Of a DNA stretch of 64,000 nt, positions 8,074 to 17,678 are shown in pieces (the stretch's first letter is position 1; every line of letters starts with the position of its first letter). The translations under genes and the position numbers were made by a program. The notes under the pieces are model-generated. The model was not told the origin of the DNA. It saw only the letters and a list, made by a program, of their open reading frames with translations, and did not search any database. This DNA is from Peribacillus frigoritolerans (GTDB lineage Bacteria; Bacillota; Bacilli; Bacillales; DSM-1321), in NCBI RefSeq assembly GCF_030676415.1, contig NZ_JAUUTW010000010.1, positions 62,001 through 126,000 of the forward strand, read 5' to 3'.

Positions 8074-9105
8074 CTAACTGTTTTCTATCAGTTTCCCCAA
8101 ACGCATTTTGAAATATTGAAGTAAGTCATAAGATATGTACGACATAGAAATAATAAGGAGTGTCTCAAATAGTTTTAAGAATAAATTGTCAGATATATGT
8201 TCCATTTTTACTGCCGATAAAATCAAATCAAAAATATTGATGAAGACTACATGAACAATGTATATGCCTAGGGCTCTTCCTCCTACTTTAGTAATGAACA
8301 AATCCTTCCCCAATGTCTTATTATTTAATGCAAATAAAAAAAGGAATGTAGTTAAAAAGATAGTAGAAATAAAATATTCTCCATGGCTTCCTGATAATAC
8401 CTTATCTAATAAGTATCCTTCTGCCACTTGGACAATAAAGAAGATAAAAATTAATAATAGGTAGGTTTTGGCTGTTATTGATCTTGACTTTTCAAAGAAT
8501 TTTTTATGCGCAAAGAAAAATCCCAAAGTTGTATAAAAAAGACCAATGAATAAAGAATCCCGTGTACTTAGAGGAAAATCATAGAACAACGAATACGATT
8601 GTCCGAAAAGACCTAACAAGTTTAATATTAGGCTGATGATTAAAAGAAGCCTTACTTTTTTTAACTTAAAAAAACCGAATAGAATGATAACACTCCAAAT
8701 TAATGCGGTTAAAAACCACAATTGGTATCCGCTAGTCCCAGTTCCATAATATATAAGGTCAAGAAATGAAAAATGATTAATGTATTGCTCAAATTCCTTT
8801 GGAGCATCGGTAGCAACTTTATAAAGAATTAGAACATCATACATTATATAAAAGAAGAGCCAGCATATATACAGTTTCAAGATTTTTATAATATACCTTT
8901 TAAAATAATCAATGGAATCCCTTGTATGCATGATCTTTTTACCGAACAAATAACCAGATGCAGTAAAGAAGAACGGCACCGCAAACCTTGAGAAGTTATC
9001 GAGAATAAATAGACCAATCTGGCTATCCCTTGGGAATACATGAATGACTACAACGGAAAATATTGCAAAAAATTTAATAAAGTCAATCGCGTTATTTCTT
9101 TCCAT
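8074..9105 (-). CDS. Acyltransferase 3 family membrane protein
   Basis: A 343-aa membrane protein with about ten hydrophobic helices. The N-terminus reads AIDFIKFFAIFSVVVIHVFP, and the histidine in VVVIH is the conserved catalytic-site residue of the acyltransferase-3 family; FAVPFFFTASGYLFGKK is the next family block. Such proteins O-acetylate or succinylate envelope polysaccharides or peptidoglycan. There is no extracellular SGNH domain, so it is the short form (WecH/OafB-core type). GAAAGGGTG precedes the ATG. It stands alone, so the acceptor is unknown. Confidence 0.85.
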   Translation of the reverse strand: MERNNAIDFIKFFAIFSVVVIHVFPRDSQIGLFILDNFSRFAVPFFFTASGYLFGKKIMHTRDSIDYFKRYIIKILKLYICWLFFYIMYDVLILYKVATDAPKEFEQYINHFSFLDLIYYGTGTSGYQLWFLTALIWSVIILFGFFKLKKVRLLLIISLILNLLGLFGQSYSLFYDFPLSTRDSLFIGLFYTTLGFFFAHKKFFEKSRSITAKTYLLLIFIFFIVQVAEGYLLDKVLSGSHGEYFISTIFLTTFLFLFALNNKTLGKDLFITKVGGRALGIYIVHVVFINIFDLILSAVKMEHISDNLFLKLFETLLIISMSYISYDLLQYFKMRLGKLIENS

Positions 9106-9612
9106 TTGTTCACCCTTTCATAACACTTTTACTGTCATTGGTTATTCCCTATATTATGTACACCCAAGTGAATTTTATTTTTCTCTTTCTGGATCCATTT
9201 ACGAGATGCTGTAAGAGACTTAAAGGAGGGAGGAGTAGTGCATAACTCCTTGCGGATAGTCATATGTATGCCAATGTTCGTTTTAAATTGGCTCTAACAG
9301 AATAAAATCCTGTAATCATGCCGATTGACGATAGGAAATGTAGGAACTGCCTGATTACAAATTGCAAGTTGGTATCTCATCATTGCTGTTCGAAGACCAA
9401 AGAATATAGAAATGTGCTAAACGCATTATTTTTCAGCGTCGTATACATTTTCTATCTGGGTTATTACAACCAAGACATTTATTATGAAAACTATGTTTTA
9501 TTTCTCCCAAAACAGTTATGGTTTTTTAACCTTTCTTTTATCTCAATGTTTCTTCATACAGATTACGGGTATATAAGAGAGGATAGAAAAAGTAGATGGG
9601 GAGTAGATTTCG
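9106..9612. other. Intergenic region, no supported gene
   Basis: About 500 bp. A 119-codon open frame (9318-9677, cysteine-rich start, then hydrophobic) has no ribosome binding site and overlaps the better-supported small gene at 9613, so I do not call it. Confidence 0.45.
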
Positions 9613-9687
9613 ATGAAAGTAATTTTTATTCTAGCTCTAATTGTAATTGCCTATATGGTATACAAAAAGGTTATTAAACGAAGGTAG
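9613..9687 (+). CDS. Small single-pass membrane peptide (24 aa)
   Basis: ATG preceded at 9 bases by TGGGGAG. The 24 residues are one hydrophobic helix, VIFILALIVIAYMVY, with a basic tail KKVIKRR, so it would insert with its C-terminus in the cytosol. A hairpin terminator follows at 9763. The composition is typical of Bacillus membrane micropeptides. Function unknown. Confidence 0.5.
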   Translation: MKVIFILALIVIAYMVYKKVIKRR

Positions 9688-9762
9688 ATACAACGACTAA
9701 AAACAGCTCTTGAAGAGGATTATATATTTATGCATTTGAAATTCTTTAGATTGTTTTTTTTT

Positions 9763-9800
9763 GCGGGTAATTCACTTTAAGAATTGCCTGCCACTTTTTT
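9763..9800 (+). terminator. Hairpin terminator
   Basis: GCGGGTAATTC pairs with GAATTGCCTGC (two G-U pairs), followed by a T-run at 9795-9800. Confidence 0.6.
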
Positions 9801-9900
9801 AACATTTGTGAAATGTTTGACAAGAAGAAGAATCGTTTATTCCTTTTAGTACACAGCACATATTAGTTTAATCCCAATTTAATAAATCGGAGGAATGAAT

Positions 9901-10017
9901 GTGTTAAACAAATTTAAAAAATTAATAAATGATCCAAAAGTACAAAAAACAGTAAAAGAAAAGGTAATCCCTTTGGTGAAAAAAGAAATGGAAAAAAGAA
10001 AAACAAATAAAACATAA
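9901..10017 (+). CDS. Small basic protein (38 aa)
   Basis: GTG start 7 bases after CGGAGGA, a near-perfect site. The product begins with LNKFKKLINDPKVQ, continues KEKVIPLVKKEM and ends in lysines: a short amphipathic, strongly basic helical protein. I recall similar small NDPKVQ-type proteins in Bacillus genomes, with no known function. It is a monocistronic unit between two AT-rich gaps. Confidence 0.65.
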   Translation: MLNKFKKLINDPKVQKTVKEKVIPLVKKEMEKRKTNKT

Positions 10018-10169
10018 TTCTAAATACGATCAATGCTCTAATAGGTCATTTCCACTTTTTTATTTGTTGAAAGCCAATGGATTTCCTAACTTTCGTATTA
10101 GAGAATTACTAAAGTAATATAGGGTATCAATAATCACAGTAACTACTTTCAATCCTTAAGGATTTGATT

Positions 10170-10301
10170 ATGGTTATTTTACCTCTTTATCTTTGTTTTC
10201 TTGTATGTTTTCTTGTAATAGTAAGGCAGCAAACGTATGCCTTAAATGATGAAGAGAAAATCGGTGAGCGGGGTGACCAGCTAGTTCTTAAATCTCTTTA
10301 A
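10170..10301 (+). CDS. Truncated small membrane protein with a NERD-like start
   Basis: A 43-aa ORF with AAGGAT 6 bases before the ATG. Residues 2-18 form one membrane helix (VILPLYLCFLVCFLVIV), then ALNDEEKIGERGDQLVLKSL and stop. The sequence EKIGERGDQLV resembles the first strand/helix of nuclease-related (NERD) domains, which often follow an N-terminal membrane anchor. The rest of such a domain is absent, so this is either a short relic or a free-standing micropeptide. Confidence 0.4.
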   Translation: MVILPLYLCFLVCFLVIVRQQTYALNDEEKIGERGDQLVLKSL

Positions 10302-10328
10302 ATATATTGTGCAGTCCACGAGGATTTA

Positions 10329-10496
10329 ATGGCATATTTTACTGATTATAAAAGATCGATTCACTATAATGTTTTTGCTGCTCTAAAAGAGTTTCTATAT
10401 AGTCCTGAAATGACTGCAAGACACTGGGATGAAGGGAGAAGAGGCATTCTTTTCTCCCTTTTCCTCGAACTAAAATCATTTGATATTCTAAATTAA
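10329..10496 (+). CDS. Hypothetical small protein (55 aa)
   Basis: Open frame MAYFTDYKRSIHYN to SFDILN, with GAGGATTTA before the ATG. It is aromatic-rich and amphipathic. It lies 27 bp after the NERD-like ORF. A hairpin (10432-10460, AAGGGAGAA / TTTTCTCCCTT) falls inside it, which argues that part of this stretch may instead be a terminator. Confidence 0.3.
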   Translation: MAYFTDYKRSIHYNVFAALKEFLYSPEMTARHWDEGRRGILFSLFLELKSFDILN

Positions 10497-10527
10497 CTTG
10501 CCCCTAAATCCACTAATACCTGACGTC

Positions 10528-10632
10528 TCATTCCTTAAGTTTCAAGTAATAAACCATTAATTCATCAAATTCTAAGCACAAATTGCGAAGTGGTAGTGCC
10601 CGTGTATTAATACTATGAAAGAAGACCTGATC
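10528..10632 (-). pseudogene. Possible remnant of a Spo0E-like phosphatase
   Basis: A 34-codon minus-strand frame without a start codon ends in RNLCLEFDELMVYYLKLKE. This resembles the C-terminal helix of Spo0E-family proteins (consensus SQELDxLI-xxY), but the key SQELD residues are altered to CLEFD. It is very short and degenerate. Confidence 0.25.
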
Positions 10633-10781
10633 TTATAGAAAACAGCTTACATTGGACGATGTGAGTTCATCTAAGTCCAATTTTCAAATCAACTGGGTAA
10701 GTATAACCATTATTATGAATATAAAAATCCCATATATAAATAATAAAAAGGTGTTTTTAAACTATGGAAGGAGATGGTTTT

Positions 10782-11423
10782 ATGAAAAAATTATTGTTAA
10801 TGGGATTTATTTTTTTATTTCCTCTAAACATGGTGGCTGGAACAACCAGTGCATACTCTAAACCGCAGGTACAAAATGTTAGCCAATCTGAAGTAAAGTT
10901 CGTAAATGAATTCAGGAGACTTTGGATTGATCATGTATTGTGGACAAGCAATTATATTACAAGTGCAACAACAGCTGGAGCGGAGGATCAAAAACAGGTA
11001 CTGGCTAGGCTTCTGAAAAATCAGGAGGATATTGGTAATGCTGTAAAGCCAGTTTACGGAGAGAAAGCTGGGAACAAACTTACGGATTTGCTTAAGGAGC
11101 ATATTGTTATTGCAGGAAAGATTGTAGATGCTGCTAAAAGTGGAAATGAAGCCTTGGTGAAACAGCTAAACAAAGAATGGTATAGAAATGCTGATGAAAT
11201 AGCAGCTTTCCTAAGCAGTGCCAACCCATATTTGAAAAATGAAGATCTAAAAAATTTGCTGTATATGCATCTGAAATTAGTAACAAATGATTTATCTGCA
11301 AGCCTTGCAAAAAATTGGAACGGAAGAATCGTTTCAATAGACGAAGGGGTCACACATATAATCCTAATGGCAGATACTATCTCTGCGGGAGCTGTAAAGC
11401 AGTTTCCGGATAAGTTTAAATAA
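10782..11423 (+). CDS. Secreted helical protein of unknown function
   Basis: Start chosen at MKKLLLMGF because AAGGAGATG sits 7-9 bases upstream. A signal peptide (KKLLLMGFIFLFPLNMVAGTTSA) is followed by about 190 residues, nearly all helical, including FRRLWIDHVLWTSNYI, then GEKAGNKLTDLLKEH and KNEDLKNLLYMH. I recall related Bacillus proteins with the same WxxHVxWT pattern, annotated only as hypothetical. No catalytic motif or metal site is obvious. It stands alone and ends with a hairpin. Confidence 0.7.
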   Translation: MKKLLLMGFIFLFPLNMVAGTTSAYSKPQVQNVSQSEVKFVNEFRRLWIDHVLWTSNYITSATTAGAEDQKQVLARLLKNQEDIGNAVKPVYGEKAGNKLTDLLKEHIVIAGKIVDAAKSGNEALVKQLNKEWYRNADEIAAFLSSANPYLKNEDLKNLLYMHLKLVTNDLSASLAKNWNGRIVSIDEGVTHIILMADTISAGAVKQFPDKFK

Positions 11424-11437
11424 TAATCTCAAGATTC

Positions 11438-11464
11438 CTCCAGCATTCTGTTGGAGATTCTTTC
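11438..11464 (+). terminator. Hairpin terminator of the secreted helical protein gene
   Basis: CTCCAGCA pairs with TGTTGGAG (one G-U), followed by ATTCTTTC; the T-run is poor. Confidence 0.5.
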
Positions 11465-12416
<952 letters not shown>

Positions 12417-12764
12417 TTAGTCATTCACTTTAAGAATCTCTAATTGCCTTGTTGTAGTGATCAAATCTATTTTATGATTTCCCTTCGTGTAAAAAACGGA
12501 AGCTCCTTCACTTTTCCCCTTTTTCCATCCATTCGCTTTAAGGGCTAAGTCATATCCATATGGTATGCCATTTTCTTCAGAAGCCCTTGACCATTCATAT
12601 CTATTCCCTTGCTCATTTATCTGAACCAATTCAGCTTTTCTAGGTACAGGGAATCCGTATAAATCTTCTGTAGTTATGTATGATGAAGAAATGAAGTGAT
12701 AAATGATTGCCCCTCCTATTAAAAAAGCACCTTTGGTAAGTGTCCAACTAATCCTTTTCTTCAT
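12417..12764 (-). CDS. Small membrane-anchored hypothetical protein
   Basis: Start taken at MKKRISWTL (GAAAGGG 8 bases upstream); an in-frame ATG at 12800 lacks a site. A basic head and one hydrophobic segment (GAFLIGGAIIYHFI) anchor it, and the ~80-residue outside part contains AELVQINEQGNRYEW and a closing strand KIDLITTTRQLEILKV. It looks like a small beta-rich extracytoplasmic domain. No family recognised. Confidence 0.55.
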   Translation of the reverse strand: MKKRISWTLTKGAFLIGGAIIYHFISSSYITTEDLYGFPVPRKAELVQINEQGNRYEWSRASEENGIPYGYDLALKANGWKKGKSEGASVFYTKGNHKIDLITTTRQLEILKVND

Positions 12765-13104
12765 ATTGCTTACCCTTTCCTTTCCTGAAGACGTATTCAA
12801 AGAATCGTTATCTAATAATTCTGTAGTAATCTAAATTAATCCTGCTTAACTGACTTGATTTATCAATTTTGTTATTCTGATATATAAATTAAATGGCGAA
12901 ATGAGAAAAATCACGGGTTAACACTTCTATAAAGTTATATAAATATAATTTATCTCGATGACAATTCAAAGGTTTTTATCATGAAAGTTCCGCTTTCTTC
13001 CTGAGAATGATGATACCTGTTTAACCCCATCACCTCCTATAAGACATATTCACTTAACTTATAGCATGAATAACCTTTAATAAATGTTTAAAGCTTAATG
13101 ATGT

Positions 13105-13240
13105 TCAAGCTTTGACCGCTTTCATAAGTGCAACAACATGCAGTGAATCATAAGGAAGCTGCAAAGGGTTATAAAGTAAACCTTTAAATCGAATTTGTTT
13201 AGAAACACTGCCTACCTTCAGCAATCAGTTCTTTGGTATC
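13105..13240 (-). pseudogene. Gene fragment (unrecognised family)
   Basis: On the minus strand the text DTKELIAEG is followed, after a one-base shift, by SVSKQIRFKGLLYNPLQL and a natural-looking end HVVALMKAVKA-stop. No start codon is present. It looks like the 3' relic of a protein gene broken by a frameshift, but I cannot name the family. Confidence 0.3.
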
Positions 13241-13254
13241 ATGAGTGCAATTTA

Positions 13255-13288
13255 TTTATATATAACATGTATTTATATATAACATGTA
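13255..13288. repeat. Exact 17-bp tandem duplication
   Basis: tttatatataacatgta occurs twice with no spacer (13255-13271 and 13272-13288). Confidence 0.8.
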
Positions 13289-13311
13289 AAAGTCGATTTT
13301 TACATGTTATA
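13278..13311. repeat. 14-bp-arm hairpin overlapping the tandem repeat
   Basis: TATAACATGTAAAA (13278-13291) and its exact complement (13298-13311) around a 6-base loop GTCGAT, followed by AAAAAA on the + strand. On the minus strand it is preceded by TTTTTT, not followed by it, so it is not a standard minus-strand terminator. Confidence 0.65.
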
Positions 13312-13665
13312 AAAAAGGATGTAAAAAGTTTCAGGAATCAAAGCAGTTTTTGGAGAAATGGTATAAAGATCTAAGGTATTCTGATTAAGATGAATAATAT
13401 TATTATGTAAACACTACCTATTTCTTTGATTCTTTTGCATGGAACAGTCTTTATTAAGAAGCTCCCGAAAGTTGGTTAACAATTGATTGATGAGATATGT
13501 ACCTTTTTTTCTGTCTTGAATTGGCTTTTCGTGTTATAGTTGCGAATAAACCAGTCTTTCCTTCAAACTTCTGTCGTAATAACGGTAATGCTCCCTTCTA
13601 TAAGAGAAACATTTTTGAAAAAGCTTATACTTGACCACCTGTGGGACCTTATGTTTAATAGATAA
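13312..13665. other. Intergenic, nothing identified
   Basis: About 350 bp of AT-rich DNA, with no ORF having a start signal and no recognised RNA motif. Confidence 0.4.
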
Positions 13666-13705
13666 AACAGGAACATGAAATCGCAATTGATCTCATGTTC
13701 CTGTT
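13666..13705 (-). terminator. Hairpin terminator of the nitronate monooxygenase gene
   Basis: AACAGGAACATGA pairs exactly with TCATGTTCCTGTT. It lies 10 bp past the stop codon of the minus-strand gene. Confidence 0.65.
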
Positions 13706-13714
13706 AGGTTATAT

Positions 13715-14692
13715 TTATGTTCGAATGGATTCGATACGGCTTTGGATGAATTCAAACGAGTTTTTTGCTTCTTGGACGATTTGTTTTATTAGTTCATTGA
13801 CGGTCAATATTTCTTTTATCAGTCCTACGGATTGACCGCATGACCAGATTCCACCGTCTAAATCTCCTTCAAAGTATACTTTCTTGCTTCTTTGTCCCGT
13901 AATTAGCGGAATCAATTCCTCTATAGTGGCACCTTCATTTTCAAGTTTGTCCACTTCTTCACTGACGGCATTTAATGCTACACGCGACGGACTGCCTATA
14001 TTCCGTTGGATGACAACCGTATCCATTTCATCGGCCGATACCATCCACTGCTTCACGTTATCATGAATCGGTGCTTCTTGCGTTGCCATAAAGCGAGTCC
14101 CCATGACAATACCTTCAGCACCGAGCGACAAGGCACTAATAAGGCCCCTGCCATCCGAAAATCCCCCGCCTGCTATTACTGGTATAGTAACTGAGTCAAC
14201 AGCTCTAGGGAGCATGACAAGCGTTCCTACATCACCCATTCCTGGATGTCCGCCTGTTTCATTCCCTACAATAATAATGGCATCGACTCCTAATTTCTCT
14301 GCCGACATTGCGTTTTTGACGTTCGCTACCTTATGTATCACGGTAAAGCCGTGCTCTTTAAGTTTGGGCATTAAACTTTCCGGGCTTCGGCCACTCGTTT
14401 CAACAATTTTTACATCTTCGTCAATCAAAATATCGATGAACTCATCATTCGGGGTTGCCGTTTGACTTGGAAACAGGTTCAGGTTGACAGCAAAGGGTTT
14501 CTTGGTCAAAGTTTTCACTTTACGTATTTCATCACGAAGACCTTCTGGTGTCACCTGTGTTTTCGAAGTGATGATGCCTAGTCCCCCCGCTTCTGAAACA
14601 GCGGCTGCGAGCGGGGCTCGGCCAACTTGAAACATCCCGCCGCAAATAATTGGATATTCAATCCCCAATAATTCAGTAATCCTCGTTTTCAT
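13715..14692 (-). CDS. Nitronate monooxygenase family (2-nitropropane dioxygenase-like) flavoprotein
   Basis: An FMN TIM-barrel enzyme that oxidises alkyl nitronates. Seen: the N-terminal ELLGIEYPIICGGMFQVG, SEAGGLGIITS, the FMN phosphate-binding VIAGGGFSDGRG and the barrel-closing LGAEGIVMGTRF, with the usual GNETGGHPG loop. The start at MKTRITELL is set by AAAGGGG 8 bases upstream. It lies 70 bp downstream of acoR on the same strand. Close relatives include FabK-like enoyl reductases, but the GNETGGHPG loop favours nitronate monooxygenase. A housekeeping detoxification role is likely. Confidence 0.85.
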   Translation of the reverse strand: MKTRITELLGIEYPIICGGMFQVGRAPLAAAVSEAGGLGIITSKTQVTPEGLRDEIRKVKTLTKKPFAVNLNLFPSQTATPNDEFIDILIDEDVKIVETSGRSPESLMPKLKEHGFTVIHKVANVKNAMSAEKLGVDAIIIVGNETGGHPGMGDVGTLVMLPRAVDSVTIPVIAGGGFSDGRGLISALSLGAEGIVMGTRFMATQEAPIHDNVKQWMVSADEMDTVVIQRNIGSPSRVALNAVSEEVDKLENEGATIEELIPLITGQRSKKVYFEGDLDGGIWSCGQSVGLIKEILTVNELIKQIVQEAKNSFEFIQSRIESIRT

Positions 14693-14764
14693 TTGCCATA
14701 CCCCTTTCATTTTTCATGGATTTCTATAAATCTACTCTTTTTACATCATGTACATACGCCGCAT

Positions 14765-16645
14765 CTATATTCCATACCTATGGAGCCGCTTATAAAATGT
14801 ACTTCTTGGTATATCCATCAACTTTGCTGCAGCAGTGACATTTCCTCTGGATTTTTGTAATGCCTCTATCATTAGATCCCGTTGAATTTTTTCACGGATC
14901 GTCAGTTCATTTTCCTTGAAGCCTTTTTTACCAGGTTCCTCCCATGTAGGGAAATCATCATGCCAGGTAACGGGCTGTGAATGCATGGAATTCAACACTT
15001 TAACATAATCCAGAGGTCCTTCTGCAAGTAAGATGGTCAATCGCTGAAGTACATTCTGCAGTTCTCTAATATTGCCTGGCCAATTATAATCCTTTAAACG
15101 ATTCAATAATTCTTCTGTTACTGGAATATTCCAATTATTCTTCGAACACAAGTAATTGACTAGATAAGGAATGTCTTCAATCCTTTCCCTTAAGGGAGGT
15201 ACATGAATGGGGTAAACGTTCAACCGATAGTATAAATCTTTACGAAAGGACCCTGCATTGACAAGCTCTTCCAGATTACGGTGTGTTGCAGTGATAATGC
15301 GAATATCCAATGAAATGCTTTTTGTGCCACCGATTGGAACGATTTTTCTTTCCTGAAGTACACGCAGTAAGGCAACTTGCATCGCTAAAGGGATCTCACC
15401 GATTTCATCGAGAAAAATGGTCCCTCCATTTGCCTGCTCGAACTTCCCTTTGTGCCCTTGCCGTTTTGCCCCTGTAAAAGCACCATCAACATACCCGAAT
15501 AATTCGCTCTCCATTAAATCTTTAGGTATGGCTCCGCAATTTATCGTGACGAACGGTCCTTTTTTACGAAAGCCATTTTCATGAATAGCCATGGCAATAA
15601 GCTCTTTCCCGACCCCTGTTTCACCGGATATATACACATTTGCTTCTGTCGGTGCAACAAGCTTCACTTTATGTAATGTGTTATGAAACGATTCACTAAT
15701 CCCTCTTTCCCCTTTGAAGGCAAACCTTTCTGATGGCATTGAAGCAGGAAAAAGCCTATTGGGTTCATGATTCTCTGATAAGAATAAACACTTACCGGAA
15801 ACCCTATTATCCTCTTTGGATAGAAGCGGATTTTCCTTTTTGATTTGATATCCATGATTTAAAAAATCGGCCAATGCCATACCAATGGATTGCGGAATTT
15901 TTTTGCGAATCTGTTTACTGGCGGAGATTATCTTTTCTTTATGATTACAGACGATAAAAGGCAGATCTGGATAGGTCTCTGCAAGTTCTATCGAGTGCTG
16001 GGTCAGTGCCAGCTCCTTTTTATAGGAACGAACTCCCATTTCCTGTTCAATCGTATACGCCAAATTGGCTACCGTACCCAGCATGGAGGGATGGAAATAT
16101 TCTACTGGACATGATATATCCAAAACTCCCAATAGCATACCGTCTTCATTTAAAATGGGCATGGCAGAGCAACTCCATTTGTGTGAGGCAATTGAATAGT
16201 GCTCGGTACCTTGAATCATTACGGCTTCACCCGTTTTCAAGGCTGTTCCAATTGCGTTCGTTCCGACCTCACCCTCCGTCCAGCATACACCTTCCACAAA
16301 ATTTATTTTGCCTGCCTCCTCGAGGATTTTCTCGTTTCCGGAAAGTGAAAGGACATATCCATCCGGATCGACTAATAAAGCCATCATTCCAGATTCTTTT
16401 ATCGATTGATTCATCCTGGATAATTGGGGTGATGCCACTTCTAATAAGAAGGAGTTTTTTTCTCTTTGAATGTCCAATAATTCATTCGTCAAAATGTGTT
16501 TGCCTTTATTAAGGTATGGGTTGACTTGATCTTTTTTGCAGCGATGCCAGGATTCCATTATTCGTTTGTTCAGACGATTTGAATCGAGAACCCCTTCACT
16601 GACAAAGCGTTCCCATGTACGCAGATAACAACTAGTGGATAGCAT
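14765..16645 (-). CDS. acoR: Sigma-54-dependent activator of acetoin catabolism, AcoR
   Basis: 626 aa in the classic order: an N-terminal sensor region with a GAF-type domain (about 60-205, CWTEGEVGTNAIGTAL), an AAA+ domain with Walker A GETGVGKE (341-348), the sigma-54 contact loop GAFTGA (388-393) and Walker B TIFLDE, then a Fis-type helix-turn-helix at the C-terminus (GNVTAAAKLMDIPRSTFYKR). It activates the adjacent acetoin dehydrogenase operon, which carries a consensus -24/-12 promoter and an upstream inverted repeat. The gene lies downstream of butA, separated by a terminator, so it has its own promoter. AcoR of B. subtilis has the same architecture and target. Confidence 0.93.
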   Translation of the reverse strand: MLSTSCYLRTWERFVSEGVLDSNRLNKRIMESWHRCKKDQVNPYLNKGKHILTNELLDIQREKNSFLLEVASPQLSRMNQSIKESGMMALLVDPDGYVLSLSGNEKILEEAGKINFVEGVCWTEGEVGTNAIGTALKTGEAVMIQGTEHYSIASHKWSCSAMPILNEDGMLLGVLDISCPVEYFHPSMLGTVANLAYTIEQEMGVRSYKKELALTQHSIELAETYPDLPFIVCNHKEKIISASKQIRKKIPQSIGMALADFLNHGYQIKKENPLLSKEDNRVSGKCLFLSENHEPNRLFPASMPSERFAFKGERGISESFHNTLHKVKLVAPTEANVYISGETGVGKELIAMAIHENGFRKKGPFVTINCGAIPKDLMESELFGYVDGAFTGAKRQGHKGKFEQANGGTIFLDEIGEIPLAMQVALLRVLQERKIVPIGGTKSISLDIRIITATHRNLEELVNAGSFRKDLYYRLNVYPIHVPPLRERIEDIPYLVNYLCSKNNWNIPVTEELLNRLKDYNWPGNIRELQNVLQRLTILLAEGPLDYVKVLNSMHSQPVTWHDDFPTWEEPGKKGFKENELTIREKIQRDLMIEALQKSRGNVTAAAKLMDIPRSTFYKRLHRYGI

Positions 16646-16795
16646 ATAATCCTCCTCTAATCATTTGGTTTAAACCTTCATTTGACCAGTCAATCTAGAG
16701 GAAAAATACCATGGAGTATAAAATAGGATGTTAATCGAGGTCCATTTAATTATAGTAGATTATGTATTCGCTTACAATATATAGATGGAGTTTAC

Positions 16796-16830
16796 AAAAA
16801 AAGCATCATGTGATCATTCACATGATGCTT
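16796..16830 (-). terminator. Terminator of the aco-butA operon
   Basis: AAGCATCATGTGA / TCACATGATGCTT stem followed on the minus strand by TTTTT, 24 bp after the butA stop. Confidence 0.85.
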
Positions 16831-16853
16831 CTCCATTAAACAATATAATGCGT

Positions 16854-17630
16854 TTATGAAAAAATAACCCCTCCATCAATCATGATGGATTGCCCTGTCA
16901 TATAATCCGAATCCGCTGAAGCAAGGTAAGATACGAATTTCGCAACATCTTCTGGGGTTTCGGAGCGTCCTAAGGTTATGGAATCTGTAAACTTTTTAAA
17001 TGTTTCCCCTTTAGCAAGATTCATATATTGACCCATTTTTTCATCGATCAAATCCCACATTTGCGTCCCGACAATTCCTGGACAGTATGCATTCACCGTA
17101 ATGCCAAACTGGGCCAATTCCTGTGCTGCCGCTTGTGTAATGCCTCTAACGGCAAATTTTGTGGCCGAGTATGTACCTAGTAAGCTAAAACCTTTATAAC
17201 TGGCGATGCTGGCAGCATTTATAATTTTCCCGCCTTCTTGCTTTTTCATTTGATCAGCAGCGGCTTGCAGGCAAAAGAGGACACCATTTACATTTATATT
17301 GAAAATCTGTTCAAAATCCTTTTGAGTTACTTCCAAAAGAGGCTTTATTTGAGCAATTCCTGCATTTGAAACCATAACATCCAGTTGTCCAAAACGTTCC
17401 ACAACTTGATTCACCATTTCGAATACTTCCCGTCTATTGCTTACATCCGCTTTGACGGCAAAGCTTTCACGTCCAAGTTCCCTAATCTCATTTACGACCG
17501 ATTCAGCCGTATCCAGATTGACGTCGTTAATGACCACATTCAATCCATCTTGAGCTAATCTTAATGCAATGGCACGTCCGATACCCCGTCCTGCACCAGT
17601 GACTACCGCCGTCCGTTGACCGCTAGCCAT
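16854..17630 (-). CDS. butA: Diacetyl reductase / meso-2,3-butanediol dehydrogenase (SDR)
   Basis: Classical SDR of 258 aa: cofactor motif TGAGRGIG (11-18), VSNAGIAQ, catalytic serine in NAASIA and the YSATKF Tyr/Lys pair. The stretch [21 protein letters not shown] and the ending [13 protein letters not shown] are typical of acetoin-forming diacetyl reductase/2,3-butanediol dehydrogenase. It interconverts diacetyl, acetoin and 2,3-butanediol with NAD(H). It is the last gene of the aco operon, 48 bp after acoL, so butanediol can be fed into acetoin cleavage. Confidence 0.88.
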   Translation of the reverse strand: MASGQRTAVVTGAGRGIGRAIALRLAQDGLNVVINDVNLDTAESVVNEIRELGRESFAVKADVSNRREVFEMVNQVVERFGQLDVMVSNAGIAQIKPLLEVTQKDFEQIFNINVNGVLFCLQAAADQMKKQEGGKIINAASIASYKGFSLLGTYSATKFAVRGITQAAAQELAQFGITVNAYCPGIVGTQMWDLIDEKMGQYMNLAKGETFKKFTDSITLGRSETPEDVAKFVSYLASADSDYMTGQSIMIDGGVIFS

Positions 17631-17678
17631 ACAAAAATCCCCCTTCTGGTAAAAAACCTTATTTCCATAAAAAATTTA

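Noticed and set aside
9318-9677. 119-codon ORF with a cysteine-rich head
   Set aside because: No ribosome binding site, composition like random AT-rich DNA, and it overlaps the better-supported 24-aa gene.
10652-10861. 69-codon plus-strand ORF ahead of the secreted protein
   Set aside because: Overlaps the true start and signal peptide in another frame and has no start signal.
13020-13045. Perfect minus-strand AGGAGGTGAT
   Set aside because: The only ATG is two bases away, far too close, and the following 26 codons look random; no gene called.
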